Shown piece after piece: positions 7,052 to 14,833 of a stretch of DNA of 64,000 nucleotides (position 1 is the first letter of the stretch; each line of letters begins with the position of its first letter). The stretch is from positions 62,001 to 126,000 of the forward strand of contig JAIUNV010000006.1 of assembly GCA_020161435.1 (NCBI GenBank), given 5' to 3'. The DNA comes from Bacteroidota bacterium (GTDB taxonomy: Bacteria; Bacteroidota; Bacteroidia; Chitinophagales; Chitinophagaceae). Under the pieces are notes generated by a model, which saw only the letters and a program-made list of their open reading frames with translations, was not told where the DNA came from and made no database searches. A program made the translations under genes and the position numbers.

Positions 7052-8602
7052 CTATTTGAAGTAAAAGTCAAGTCCATCTACCGGGTTTGTTTTAAAATAT
7101 TGTTTGTCTTCGTGTGTCTCGTTTACGAAGTTAAAAATCTGTTTAGCTCTTTCAATTTCTCCTTGTTTTGGTGTTGAAAATAGTCTCACTGCTCTTGCTC
7201 TCCAAATTTGTAAATAGCCAAACGCCAAATGTCTTATGTTCTCGTTTTCGTCAATTGTTCCAATCATTAAGTCGGGAATTGCTGACCAACCGCCAACTTT
7301 GTTGAAGAGTTTTAGCATTGACTTTTTTAAGTCATAATTGCCTGTCTCGTAAATGCTTTTTGCTTTTGTCAAAACTTCTTGTCTCGGAATGTGTGATAAA
7401 AATTCAATGATTACATTTCTAAGTCCAAGATATTGGCTGTCAAGGTTCGCAAATGCAAAGTCATAAGCACTTTCTTCATCAAGTTTGCAAAGAGCTAAAA
7501 ATGCTGTCTTTTTAACTCTTATTTTTTTGTCTTTCAAATATGACTTAACTGTTTCCGAATACTGTTTACCTTCCGTTTCAGCAAGTCCGCTTAATGACCC
7601 AATGACTTGTTTGTTTTCTTGCAAGTTGTCATTGTAATATATAGCAAAGTCAATGTTTGATTGTTTCAGCGTGAACCTTGCAAAATGTCTTATTGTGGCG
7701 GAACTGTCCGCTAAAAATTTATTTACAGTTGTTTCAAAGTCGTTTTGGTCTTTTAAGCAATAAAGTGTTTGAAGTCGGACGTTCGCTGATTTGTCTTTCA
7801 GTAATTGTTCGATTTCTGTTTGCCCAAGTTTGTCAAAATGATTTATTGCTAAGTTCCTAATCAAAAAATGTTTGTCGGTTAGGAACAGTTTTAATTCTTG
7901 CGAATTGTCTCTAAGAGAACTTGAAATGTGTCTTGCTAAAAGTATTCTTAGTTTGTCTGGGTATTTCTTAAAGTTGTCAATTACATACGTCCTATTTTCA
8001 GAAGCAATAAACTCAACAATGTCTTTGTAAATTCCGCTTAGGTCTGTCCGTTCAACTTTTTGTAGCCATTCAAAAATTGGCAAATTTTCAATTAAACTGT
8101 CAATGTAATTGTTTGTTTTGTAGTTGTCAATGCCGTTTAGTGCAGCCTGTCGAACTGGCAAAACCCAATCAGCTAAGCGATAGATTAAAAATTGTATGGC
8201 TCTTGGACTGTCAACTTGTGAAAGATTTTTAACTGCTTTTTCTCTAACGTATCCACTTCCATTTAATGAACTAATTGCCAATAACTCTACATATTGTTCC
8301 TTCGGAAAATTTGCTTCATAAAAGTCAATATCACTTTTTGAAATTCCACAGTGTTTAAGAGTGTCGTAATATCCTTTTTTGCTGTCAATCTTTTTGAATA
8401 GGTGAGTAATCGTCTTGGAAGTGGTTTCTCTTATTTCTTTGTTGTTGTCTTTTAGAAACTCTATCAAGCTGTAAATAAGACTTGGATAACCGTCATTGGC
8501 AATTTTAGTCAAGGCGTTAATTTTCTCTTCGGTGTTGTCCTTTGAGAAAAACCAAGTCTTGTTAGGTCGTCTTAAAATTTCTATGTATTGCCAAATTTCC
8601 AT
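7052..8602 (-). CDS. HEAT-repeat protein, function unknown
   Basis: 516 residues built almost entirely of antiparallel helix pairs. Repeating units of about 30-40 residues can be followed through the protein, for example SLNGSGYVREKAVKNLSQVD, then SPRAIQFLIYRLADWVLPVR, and EKKTAFLALCKLDEES-like later units. This makes a HEAT/armadillo-type solenoid, a scaffold for protein or nucleic-acid contacts. There is no signal peptide, membrane helix or catalytic motif. The N-terminus (MEIWQYIEILRRPNKTWFFS) may form a small cap. It stands alone between palindromic repeat C at its 3' end and a GTTAGGC-type site upstream, and is AT-rich, so it looks like a single-gene mobile unit. AlkD-like glycosylases also use HEAT repeats, but no catalytic signature is recognisable. 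Confidence 0.65.
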   Translation of the reverse strand: MEIWQYIEILRRPNKTWFFSKDNTEEKINALTKIANDGYPSLIYSLIEFLKDNNKEIRETTSKTITHLFKKIDSKKGYYDTLKHCGISKSDIDFYEANFPKEQYVELLAISSLNGSGYVREKAVKNLSQVDSPRAIQFLIYRLADWVLPVRQAALNGIDNYKTNNYIDSLIENLPIFEWLQKVERTDLSGIYKDIVEFIASENRTYVIDNFKKYPDKLRILLARHISSSLRDNSQELKLFLTDKHFLIRNLAINHFDKLGQTEIEQLLKDKSANVRLQTLYCLKDQNDFETTVNKFLADSSATIRHFARFTLKQSNIDFAIYYNDNLQENKQVIGSLSGLAETEGKQYSETVKSYLKDKKIRVKKTAFLALCKLDEESAYDFAFANLDSQYLGLRNVIIEFLSHIPRQEVLTKAKSIYETGNYDLKKSMLKLFNKVGGWSAIPDLMIGTIDENENIRHLAFGYLQIWRARAVRLFSTPKQGEIERAKQIFNFVNETHEDKQYFKTNPVDGLDFYFK

Positions 8603-8668
8603 TTATTGCTGTGTCGTCTTTTAGGATTGCTTGTAACACGTAAATATATGCTACTCCTCTCAAAAAAG

Positions 8669-8711
8669 GCCTAACGAAACATTATTGATTTTCAATGTCC
8701 TAGCGTTATAC
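8669..8711 (-). repeat. Possible short recombination site (GTTAGGC-type core)
   Basis: On the minus strand the stretch starts GTATAAC and ends GTTAGGC, 43 bases in all, with an imperfect hairpin between. GTTAGGC fits the GTTRRRY core of integron attC sites exactly and GTATAAC nearly fits the RYYYAAC partner box. It is shorter than usual attC sites and differs from repeats A-C, so this is a weak call. Confidence 0.3.
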
Positions 8712-8897
8712 ATTTTGTATTGTTTATTAGTACAATCCACCTGGTTATACATGTTGTATTGTTGATGATAGCATCTCCATGCAGTGTTGCACAGGCTTTT
8801 CATTCAAGCCTCTTTCTCAACTTCTTTCTATATTTTGTCCTTAACCTTCCCCTCGTCCTCGATCTTCTCTTCGTCCTCAACCTTTCCCTTGCCCCCT

Positions 8898-8905
8898 TAC
8901 CTTTG
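8898..8905 (+). promoter_or_regulatory. Bacteroidota -7 box before tgt (TACCTTTG)
   Basis: TACCTTTG fits the TAnnTTTG -7 consensus of Bacteroidota primary sigma promoters. It ends 7 bases before the tgt ATG, so transcripts would have almost no leader. No well-placed TTG (-33 element) is visible upstream in the pyrimidine-rich tract. Confidence 0.35.
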
Positions 8906-8912
8906 CCCACTT

Positions 8913-10052
8913 ATGCCAGCATTATCTTTTGAACTCCAACATACCGATGCCGCCAGCAAGGCCCGGGCAGGTAAACTCACCACTGACCACGGCGAAATAC
9001 TGACACCCATTTTTATGCCCGTGGGTACCGTGGGTACGGTAAAAGCTGTTACCCAGCAGCAACTGCATGATGTGGTGCAGGCGCAAATTATTTTGGGCAA
9101 TACCTACCACCTGTACCTGCGCCCCGGCCTCGATGTGCTGGAAGCAGCGGGTGGCCTGCATCAGTTCAACGGCTGGCACAAGCCCATCCTCACCGATAGT
9201 GGCGGCTATCAGGTGTTTAGCCTGGCGGCGCAGCGCAAAATCAAAGAAGAAGGCGTTACGTTTCGCAGCCATATCGATGGCAGCAAGTACCTGTTTACCC
9301 CGGAGCGGGTGATGGATATTCAGCGTAGCATTGGCGCCGATATCATCATGGCGTTTGATGAATGTCCGCCGTACCCCAGCGAGTACAAATATGCTATGGA
9401 CAGCATGCACCTGACGCATCGCTGGCTCGATAGGTGCATTGGCCGCCTCGCCGAAACGCAGCCCAAATATGGCTACGATCAAAACCTGTTTCCCATTGTG
9501 CAGGGCGGCACGTACAAAGATTTGCGCAAAGCCTCTGCCGAATTCATCAGCAGCAAAAATGCCGTGGGCAATGCCATTGGCGGCCTCAGCGTAGGCGAGC
9601 CGCCCGAAATGATGTATGAATATTGTGCATGGAGCTGTGAGCACCTGCCCTGGGAAAAACCCCGCTACCTGATGGGTGTGGGTACACCGTGGGATTTGCT
9701 GGAGTGCATCAGCCATGGTGTAGATATGTTTGACTGTGTAATGCCCACCCGCAATGGCCGCAATGCCATGCTGTTTACCAGCAAAGGCGTTATCAATATC
9801 GACAACAAAAAATGGGAGAAAGACTTTTCGGTGCTGGATGATGTGCTGGACAACGGCGTCAGCAATTACTACACGAAAGCCTATGTGCGGCACCTGTTTA
9901 AAGCCGGCGAAATACTGGGCCTACAGCTGGCCAGCATGCAAAACCTGAGCTTTTACCTGTGGCTGATTGGTCAGGCGAGGGAGCACATCATTGCCGGTGA
10001 TTTCGACAGCTGGCGGAGAGAGATGACACCCGTACTGAAAACAAGATTGTAA
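8913..10052 (+). CDS. tgt: Queuine tRNA-ribosyltransferase
   Basis: Exchanges guanine for the queuosine precursor at the wobble position of GUN-anticodon tRNAs. The 379-residue length from the ATG at 8913 matches the family; the frame stays open further upstream but that part is low-complexity and pyrimidine-derived. Visible signatures: TDSGGYQVFSL near residue 90 (active-site Asp), IVQGG and GGLSVGEP in the middle, and MFDCVMPTRNGRN with the nucleophilic Asp region. Oddity: the C-terminal zinc site usually has Cys-X-Cys-X2-Cys and a His. Here the corresponding part reads VLDDVLDNGVSNYYTKAYVR and then SMQNLSFY, with neither the Cys triad nor the His. The rest of the fold looks intact, so it is probably a zinc-free variant. 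It is the first clear core gene after the accessory region. Confidence 0.95.
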   Translation: MPALSFELQHTDAASKARAGKLTTDHGEILTPIFMPVGTVGTVKAVTQQQLHDVVQAQIILGNTYHLYLRPGLDVLEAAGGLHQFNGWHKPILTDSGGYQVFSLAAQRKIKEEGVTFRSHIDGSKYLFTPERVMDIQRSIGADIIMAFDECPPYPSEYKYAMDSMHLTHRWLDRCIGRLAETQPKYGYDQNLFPIVQGGTYKDLRKASAEFISSKNAVGNAIGGLSVGEPPEMMYEYCAWSCEHLPWEKPRYLMGVGTPWDLLECISHGVDMFDCVMPTRNGRNAMLFTSKGVINIDNKKWEKDFSVLDDVLDNGVSNYYTKAYVRHLFKAGEILGLQLASMQNLSFYLWLIGQAREHIIAGDFDSWRREMTPVLKTRL

Positions 10053-10130
10053 AGTGGATGCAGCATGATGGCCCGTATGGCTGCATGCCGTAAGTTTACC
10101 AACCCACAATAAAACGAGCAAATCAAGCCT

Positions 10131-10577
10131 ATGCGAACTGTTGCCGATATATTGGCCAGCAAAACCAAGCCTGCCAATATTATTGCCCCCAATGCCATGG
10201 TGGTAGATGCACTACACATGATGAAAACCCTCAACCTGAGCTACGTAATTGTAATGGATGGTGATAAACTGGAGGGTATTTTTAGCGAAAGAAATTACAG
10301 CCGTCAGGTAGCACTGGAGGGCAAAAGCAGCGCCACCTGCCCTGTGCGGGATGCCATGACCACGGGCCTTGCCGAAGTAACACCGGAGCATACGGTAGAA
10401 GAATGCATCCACATGATACTGGGTAGTACAGGCCGCTACCTGCCTGTGTTGGAAAATGACCGGCTGGTTGGCGTTATTACCATTCACGATATTTTGCGGG
10501 AAGCTTTGCGCAGCAAAGAAGCCTTGTTCGACAGCGGCCTTACCGACCGACTGATAGAAGAGGGCGCCATTTACTAA
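10131..10577 (+). CDS. CBS-domain protein (first of a tandem pair)
   Basis: 148 residues made of two CBS motifs (about 8-60 and 75-130), together one Bateman module that normally binds adenine nucleotides. The motifs show the usual pattern: MVVDALHMMKTLNLSYVIVM and LEGIFSERNY in the first, HTVEECIHMILGSTGRYLPV and LVGVITIHDI in the second. There is no attached enzyme or channel, so it may be a stand-alone sensor or partner protein. A related CBS gene follows after about 105 bases and probably arose by duplication. Target unknown. Confidence 0.85.
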   Translation: MRTVADILASKTKPANIIAPNAMVVDALHMMKTLNLSYVIVMDGDKLEGIFSERNYSRQVALEGKSSATCPVRDAMTTGLAEVTPEHTVEECIHMILGSTGRYLPVLENDRLVGVITIHDILREALRSKEALFDSGLTDRLIEEGAIY

Positions 10578-10683
10578 GCATCTTCTTAAGTACAGTTTTT
10601 TGGTGGCAATTCGGGTGATAAATGTCATCCGGCAGTACTTGTTTTTGGCAGAAATTTCAGCATCTCTGAAAAACCCAACCACC

Positions 10684-11133
10684 ATGACTACAGCCGCTGA
10701 TATTCTCCGTCAGAAAGCGACCGCTTTCAACTACGTACATCCACAATACAATGCACTCGAAGCCATCCGATTGTTGAGCTCTCTCAACCGCAGTTTTTTG
10801 GTGGTGATGGAAGAGGGGGAGTACAAAGGCATTTTCACGGAACATGCATTGGTGCAAAAGATGGCTACGCCGGGTTGGCAGGCGGCCGAAAAAACAGTGG
10901 CAGATGTGATGGATACCAAATTGCCTGCAGCATCTATCGACAGCAGCCGCCACGAAATGATGCAGCTGATGATTGCACATCATACCCGCTACCTGCCGGT
11001 ATTTAACGGGCATCAGTTTGCCGGTATTATTTCTATGAATAATTTGATTAAAGCCATGCTCTATCCATCTTTTTCGCTGGAAGAATTCTTTGCTTCACCC
11101 CGTGGCGATTTTGATACAGCCATGCAGGGGTAA
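10684..11133 (+). CDS. CBS-domain protein (second of a tandem pair)
   Basis: 149 residues from the ATG at 10684; the open frame reaches back to 10600 but that part lacks family similarity. Two CBS motifs are visible: NALEAIRLLSSLNRSFLVVM / YKGIFTEHALV and SRHEMMQLMIAHHTRYLPVF / FAGIISMNNLI. Order and spacing match the gene at 10131-10577, with clear sequence relation (the motif R-YLPV is shared), so the two are paralogues. A heteromeric nucleotide-sensing complex is possible. The C-terminal tail (LEEFFASPRGDFDTAMQG) differs from that of the first copy. Confidence 0.82.
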   Translation: MTTAADILRQKATAFNYVHPQYNALEAIRLLSSLNRSFLVVMEEGEYKGIFTEHALVQKMATPGWQAAEKTVADVMDTKLPAASIDSSRHEMMQLMIAHHTRYLPVFNGHQFAGIISMNNLIKAMLYPSFSLEEFFASPRGDFDTAMQG

Positions 11134-11313
11134 GGGGGGATGGAGTTGAAGAGTTGATTAGGAAACAGGCAGTAAGCAATAGGCAATAATGTAGTGCAGA
11201 GAAAATAGCCATCATCGAATGAGGTGAATAATGGCTTGACTTAATGTCCTTTTACATCAGACATCGTACATCAAACATCATACTTCCACTTCGTACCTCG
11301 TACTTCCCACTGC

Positions 11314-11622
11314 TTACCTGATTACTACTTCCTTCACGGTATCAGCACCAAGTATTTCATTTACCCGTAGCATAATGGTTTCCCGCTGGTACATCAGTTC
11401 GTGGCGCAGCGGCGCCACATGGGTGCTGATGAATAAAGTATGATTGACCAGCTGTAATTTATCGGTATAGCGGGCCACCGTTTTACCCATCATGTTTTCC
11501 CACACTTCGGTGAGTTGCTGTGCCTGTATGCCTTTTTTCAGTTTGCTTTTATTCAGAAAGGCCTGCATGGCTTCGCCCATATTCATTTCGCTGTTCATGT
11601 GGTTGGTCGGTTGAATGTTCAA
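11314..11622 (-). CDS. DUF721 / DciA-like protein
   Basis: 102 residues. After a short Met/Asn-rich N-terminus comes the DUF721 pattern: GEAMQAFLNKSKLKKGI, TEVWENMMGKTVARYT, then beta-strand segments LQLVNHTLFISTHVAPLRHE and a C-terminal VNEILGADTVKEVVIR. Related proteins (DciA) help load the replicative helicase in bacteria without DnaC/DnaI. The gene is 20 bases after recF on the same strand, an arrangement common in Bacteroidota, so both probably share one transcript for replication and repair functions. The start is uncertain: Met codons also occur at residues 9, 13 and 15. Confidence 0.8.
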   Translation of the reverse strand: MNIQPTNHMNSEMNMGEAMQAFLNKSKLKKGIQAQQLTEVWENMMGKTVARYTDKLQLVNHTLFISTHVAPLRHELMYQRETIMLRVNEILGADTVKEVVIR

Positions 11623-11642
11623 GGTAAATAAAATCTGGCTGC

Positions 11643-12743
11643 TCAGGATGCAATGTCAATGATTTCGTAATCGGCTCCGATGGCGGATAGCTGAGCCTCC
11701 AGCCGGTCGCGGTGGGTATCGGTTATAAATACCTGTCCTTGTTTTTCTACACATACTTCCCGCAGCAGGTTGGTCATGCGGTGGTTGTCCAGTTTTTCAA
11801 ACACATCATCCAACAGCAGCAGCGGAGCAAAGCCTTTGTGTTGTTGCAGCCATTCATATTCGGTGAGCTTGAGTGCAAAAAGCAGGCTTTTGCGTTGGCC
11901 CTGGCTGGCTAATTGTTTAAAAGGGTGGCCTTCCAGCAGCAGTTGCAGATCGTCGCGGTGAATGCCGGCTGTGGTGCGTTGCAGCGCCAAATCTTTGGGC
12001 AAAGCCTGCTGCAGCAATGCAAGGTAGTTACTACTGTTGCTGTTGGCAGGTAAGCAAGCCTGATAGCTGAAAGCCACATGCTCTTGTCCACCAGCAATCA
12101 GTTTATAATGTTGCTCTGCCTGCGGCAAAAACTGTTGCAACAACTGGTGTCTTGCTTGCAGCACAAATACAGCTCTCGTGGCCAGTTGTTCGTTCAAAAT
12201 ATCCAGCAGGCTGTTTTGTTTGCTGCCCGTTTCAGCCATTTGTTTCAGCAGGCTGTTGCGCTGCTGCAATAGCTTGTTGTATTCCATCAGTTGCTGCAGG
12301 TATTGCGGATTTATCTGGCAGAGCAATCCATCCATTAAGCGGCGACGAGTTTCGCTACCACCGGTGATGAGTTCCACATCATCTGGCGCAATAATTACAG
12401 CGGGCAGCCGGCCCACATGGGCACTCACTTTGGAGTAGGGTTCTTCATTCCAGCTGATTTCTTTTTTGCCCGTTTCGCGGAGCACACACACCACTTGTGC
12501 GGCACTGCTGCCAATGGCAAACTTACCTGCCACCCGAAAGCCTGCCTGCCCATGGTGCACCAGGGCGGCATCGCTGCCGGCAAAATAGCTTTTGGTAAAA
12601 CAGAGGTAGTAAATGGCATCAAGCAGGTTGGTTTTGCCCGCCCCGTTGGCGCCACAAATGCCCACTACTTTTTTGGTAAAAGCCTGTTGTGCCGAAAAGT
12701 GGTTTTTAAACTGGAATGCCGATATGTGCTGCAGCCGGAGCAT
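11643..12743 (-). CDS. recF: DNA replication and repair protein RecF
   Basis: 366 residues from the ATG at 12743, which yields the normal RecF N-terminus MLRLQHISAFQFKN; the upstream open frame is not RecF-like. It is an SMC-type ATPase that loads RecA at gaps in single-stranded DNA. Walker A is GICGANGAGKTNLLDAIYYL (about residues 27-45). The signature region is LASQGQRKSLLFALKL (about 295-312) and Walker B is LLLLDDVFEKLD (about 325-340), followed by the D-loop/H-loop region with VFITDTHRD. It is co-directional with the DUF721 gene downstream and divergent from pdhA, with 258 bases between the two starts. Confidence 0.95.
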   Translation of the reverse strand: MLRLQHISAFQFKNHFSAQQAFTKKVVGICGANGAGKTNLLDAIYYLCFTKSYFAGSDAALVHHGQAGFRVAGKFAIGSSAAQVVCVLRETGKKEISWNEEPYSKVSAHVGRLPAVIIAPDDVELITGGSETRRRLMDGLLCQINPQYLQQLMEYNKLLQQRNSLLKQMAETGSKQNSLLDILNEQLATRAVFVLQARHQLLQQFLPQAEQHYKLIAGGQEHVAFSYQACLPANSNSSNYLALLQQALPKDLALQRTTAGIHRDDLQLLLEGHPFKQLASQGQRKSLLFALKLTEYEWLQQHKGFAPLLLLDDVFEKLDNHRMTNLLREVCVEKQGQVFITDTHRDRLEAQLSAIGADYEIIDIAS

Positions 12744-12974
12744 GGGGCGCAAGGTAGTTGTTCGTACCGAAAGCCAAGGGCGCAAGGCGGAAAGCTCAAA
12801 TCCGAAAATTTGCAATTTGCAGATAGCAGTTTGCAATATGCCCACCCCTTTGTCCGCGGCCTTCTGACTGTATTTTTCCACCCGCAGGCACATAGGATTG
12901 GCTGCTTTGCCAACTGCAAATTGCCAACTGTCAACTATTCTAGTATGGTGCTCCGCTGTTTCGGTCTTCCCACC

Positions 12975-12982
12975 TATATTTG
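12975..12982 (+). promoter_or_regulatory. Bacteroidota -7 box before pdhA (TATATTTG)
   Basis: TATATTTG fits TAnnTTTG exactly and lies 19 bases before the pdhA ATG, leaving a short leader that includes an AAGGAG (12995-13000) placed unusually close to the start codon. A clear -33 TTG is not seen at the expected distance. Confidence 0.4.
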
Positions 12983-13001
12983 CGGCTCATTTTGAAGGAG
13001 T

Positions 13002-14000
13002 ATGGCCAAGAAATTCACGAAAGAAACCTACCTGTACTGGTACGAGCTGATGTTGTTAATCCGTCAGTTTGAGCTGAAGGCAGAAGAAATGTATAAAATG
13101 GCCGGCAAAATCCGTGGCTTTTTCCACGCCTACATTGGTCAGGAAGCCATTGCTGCCGGTTGTATGACCGCCACCCGTTTGGAAGATCCTTATGTAACTG
13201 GCTACCGCGACCATGGTTTGGCCATTGCCAAAGGCATCAGCCCCCAAAGCTGTATGGCCGAACTGTACGGCAAAGCCACAGGTTGTGCCAAGGGTAAAGG
13301 TGGTAGCATGCACTTTTTTGGAAAAGACAATTACTTCTTTGGCGGCCACGGTATTGTGGGTGCCCAAATTGGTACCGGTGCAGGTTTGGCATTTGCCGAG
13401 CAGTACAAAGGCACCGACAATGTAGCCCTTGCTTTCTTTGGTGATGGTGCTGCCCGCCAAGGTATGTTGCACGAAGTGTTCAACATGGCCATGACCTGGA
13501 AACTCCCTGTAATCTTCATTTGCGAAAACAACAACTACGCTATGGGTACCTCTATTGAGCGTACTTCTAACGTAAGAGATATTTACACCCTGGCCGATGC
13601 ATACGATATGCCCGGCGATGCGGTGGACGGCATGCACCCCGAAGCAGTACACGAGGCAGTAGAACGTGCTGTAAAACGTGCCCGTGAAGGTGGCGGCCCC
13701 ACATTGCTCGAAATGAAAACCTATCGCTACAAAGGACACTCTATTTCTGACCCTCAGAAATACCGTACCAAGGAAGAGGTGGAAGAATACAAACAGCGTG
13801 ACCCCATTGAGCAAATTTTGATGACTATTCGCACCGAAGGTCTGGCCACCGAAGAAGAACTGGATGCCATCCATCAGCGGGTAGATGCTGTAGTAGAAGA
13901 TAGTGTGAAGTTTGCAGAAGAAAGCCCATGGCCCGATGATAGCGAGGTATTGAAAGACGTGTACGCAGTGGACGAACCTCACCTGTTTGTAAACGACTAA
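13002..14000 (+). CDS. pdhA: Pyruvate dehydrogenase E1 component, alpha subunit
   Basis: Decarboxylates pyruvate with thiamine diphosphate as part of the pyruvate dehydrogenase complex in the cytoplasm. 332 residues, the usual alpha-subunit size. Signatures: RGFFHAYIGQEAIAAG (about 38-55), YRDHG (about 70), KGKGGSMHFF (about 100), the TPP-binding motif beginning FFGDGAARQG and ending in CENNNYAMGT (about 145-185), and YRYKGHSISDP (about 240-250). The beta subunit and E2 genes are not adjacent. The downstream neighbours are a TPR protein and ribH, which are not obviously linked in function. Confidence 0.95.
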   Translation: MAKKFTKETYLYWYELMLLIRQFELKAEEMYKMAGKIRGFFHAYIGQEAIAAGCMTATRLEDPYVTGYRDHGLAIAKGISPQSCMAELYGKATGCAKGKGGSMHFFGKDNYFFGGHGIVGAQIGTGAGLAFAEQYKGTDNVALAFFGDGAARQGMLHEVFNMAMTWKLPVIFICENNNYAMGTSIERTSNVRDIYTLADAYDMPGDAVDGMHPEAVHEAVERAVKRAREGGGPTLLEMKTYRYKGHSISDPQKYRTKEEVEEYKQRDPIEQILMTIRTEGLATEEELDAIHQRVDAVVEDSVKFAEESPWPDDSEVLKDVYAVDEPHLFVND

Positions 14001-14052
14001 ATCATTGATATCAACGATTGTTTTAAACCATTTCTAAGCACAACAACTTATC

Positions 14053-14742
14053 ATGTCGGATAAAAAGAACATACAGTTTGAAGAAGTAGTAGACGATTCT
14101 GCTAAAGTAATTGCGAAGGCGCAGGGCTTCTGGGCCAAATTCAGCAAGCCCATCGTTTATGTGGGCAGTGCCATTATTTTGCTGATTGGCGGCTACTATG
14201 GCTACCAGCAGTTTTTTGCCAAACCACAGGAAGAAAAAGCAGCCGATGCTATTTGGCATGCTCAGCAATATTTTCAGCAAGACAGCCTAAAACTGGCACT
14301 GAATGGCGACGGACAATTCCCCGGGTTTGAAAAAGTAGCCAGCAGCTATAGCGGCACCAAAGCAGGCAACCTTGCTAAATTTTATGCTGGCGTTTGTAAC
14401 CTGCGCCTCGGTGATTTTAAAAAAGCAGAAAGCTATCTGAAAGACTTTAGCACCGATGCCAAAGAAATTCAGGCCATTGCTTACTCTCGTTTGGGCGACA
14501 CCTATGCTGAGCAGGGCAAAAAAGCAGAAGCCGTTGGCATGTATGCAAAAGCTGGCTCACATTATCCTGAGCAGCAGGCACTGAGTGCAGAAAACCTGTT
14601 TCGTGCTGCCTTGCTGAGCGAAACACTCGGCAAAAACGACGACGCTATCAAGTATTACAAAGAAATCAAAAGCAAATATCCCCGTACCGACCGTGGTTTT
14701 CAGGTAGACAAATACCTGGCTCGTTTGGGTTCGGTAGATTAA
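14053..14742 (+). CDS. Membrane-anchored TPR protein (YfgM-like)
   Basis: 229 residues. After a cytoplasmic N-terminus of about 33 residues comes one membrane helix (about 34-55, IVYVGSAIILLIGGYYGY), then a periplasmic or extracytoplasmic helical domain. It contains at least three TPR-type repeats: AKFYAGVCNLRLGDFKKAES, AIAYSRLGDTYAEQGKKAEA and LFRAALLSETLGKNDDAIKY. This layout matches YfgM-like proteins, which act as chaperone-type partners near the Sec translocon; no partner is evident here. Good confidence in the TPR fold, low confidence in the role. A terminator hairpin follows the gene. Confidence 0.8.
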   Translation: MSDKKNIQFEEVVDDSAKVIAKAQGFWAKFSKPIVYVGSAIILLIGGYYGYQQFFAKPQEEKAADAIWHAQQYFQQDSLKLALNGDGQFPGFEKVASSYSGTKAGNLAKFYAGVCNLRLGDFKKAESYLKDFSTDAKEIQAIAYSRLGDTYAEQGKKAEAVGMYAKAGSHYPEQQALSAENLFRAALLSETLGKNDDAIKYYKEIKSKYPRTDRGFQVDKYLARLGSVD

Positions 14743-14762
14743 TGCCGGCGAAAAATATTTTC

Positions 14763-14799
14763 AACAAATAGCGGCTCGGTATGGGTCGCTATTTTTGTT
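14763..14799 (+). terminator. Terminator hairpin between the TPR gene and ribH
   Basis: AAATAGCG (14766-14773) pairs with CGCTATTT (14787-14794), closing a 13-base loop and followed by more T residues. It probably ends transcription of the TPR gene. Its T-tract overlaps a TATTTTTG box (14790-14797) that could serve as the ribH -7 element. Confidence 0.5.
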
Positions 14800-14833
14800 C
14801 TTAGCAAACAATTCAACTCTCGCAATATTAGAT

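Larger units (their letters stand above)
8603..8912. other. Island/core junction and pyrimidine-rich tgt leader
   Basis: A 310-base stretch with no gene. The left part (8603-8712) is AT-rich and holds a possible recombination site: GCCTAAC at 8669 and GTTATAC at 8705 around an imperfect hairpin (ACATTATTGA / TCAATGT). The right part (about 8795-8910) is strongly pyrimidine-rich on the plus strand, with iterated TCCTC/CTTC words, and leads to a TACCTTTG box just before tgt. Composition shifts here from accessory to core DNA. Confidence 0.5.

Noticed and set aside
6877..7077. A 66-codon minus-strand open frame within the palindromic repeat
   Set aside because: It lies entirely in the repeat and the end of the HEAT gene and reads as low-quality basic sequence; not a gene.
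1788..8712. Classical class 1-type integron
   Set aside because: No intI gene is in the window and the repeats do not fully match the attC consensus; only a cassette-like layout is claimed.
12417..12995. A 192-codon plus-strand frame opposite the recF start
   Set aside because: It overlaps the recF N-terminus and the divergent promoter spacer and has no domain; recF begins at 12743.
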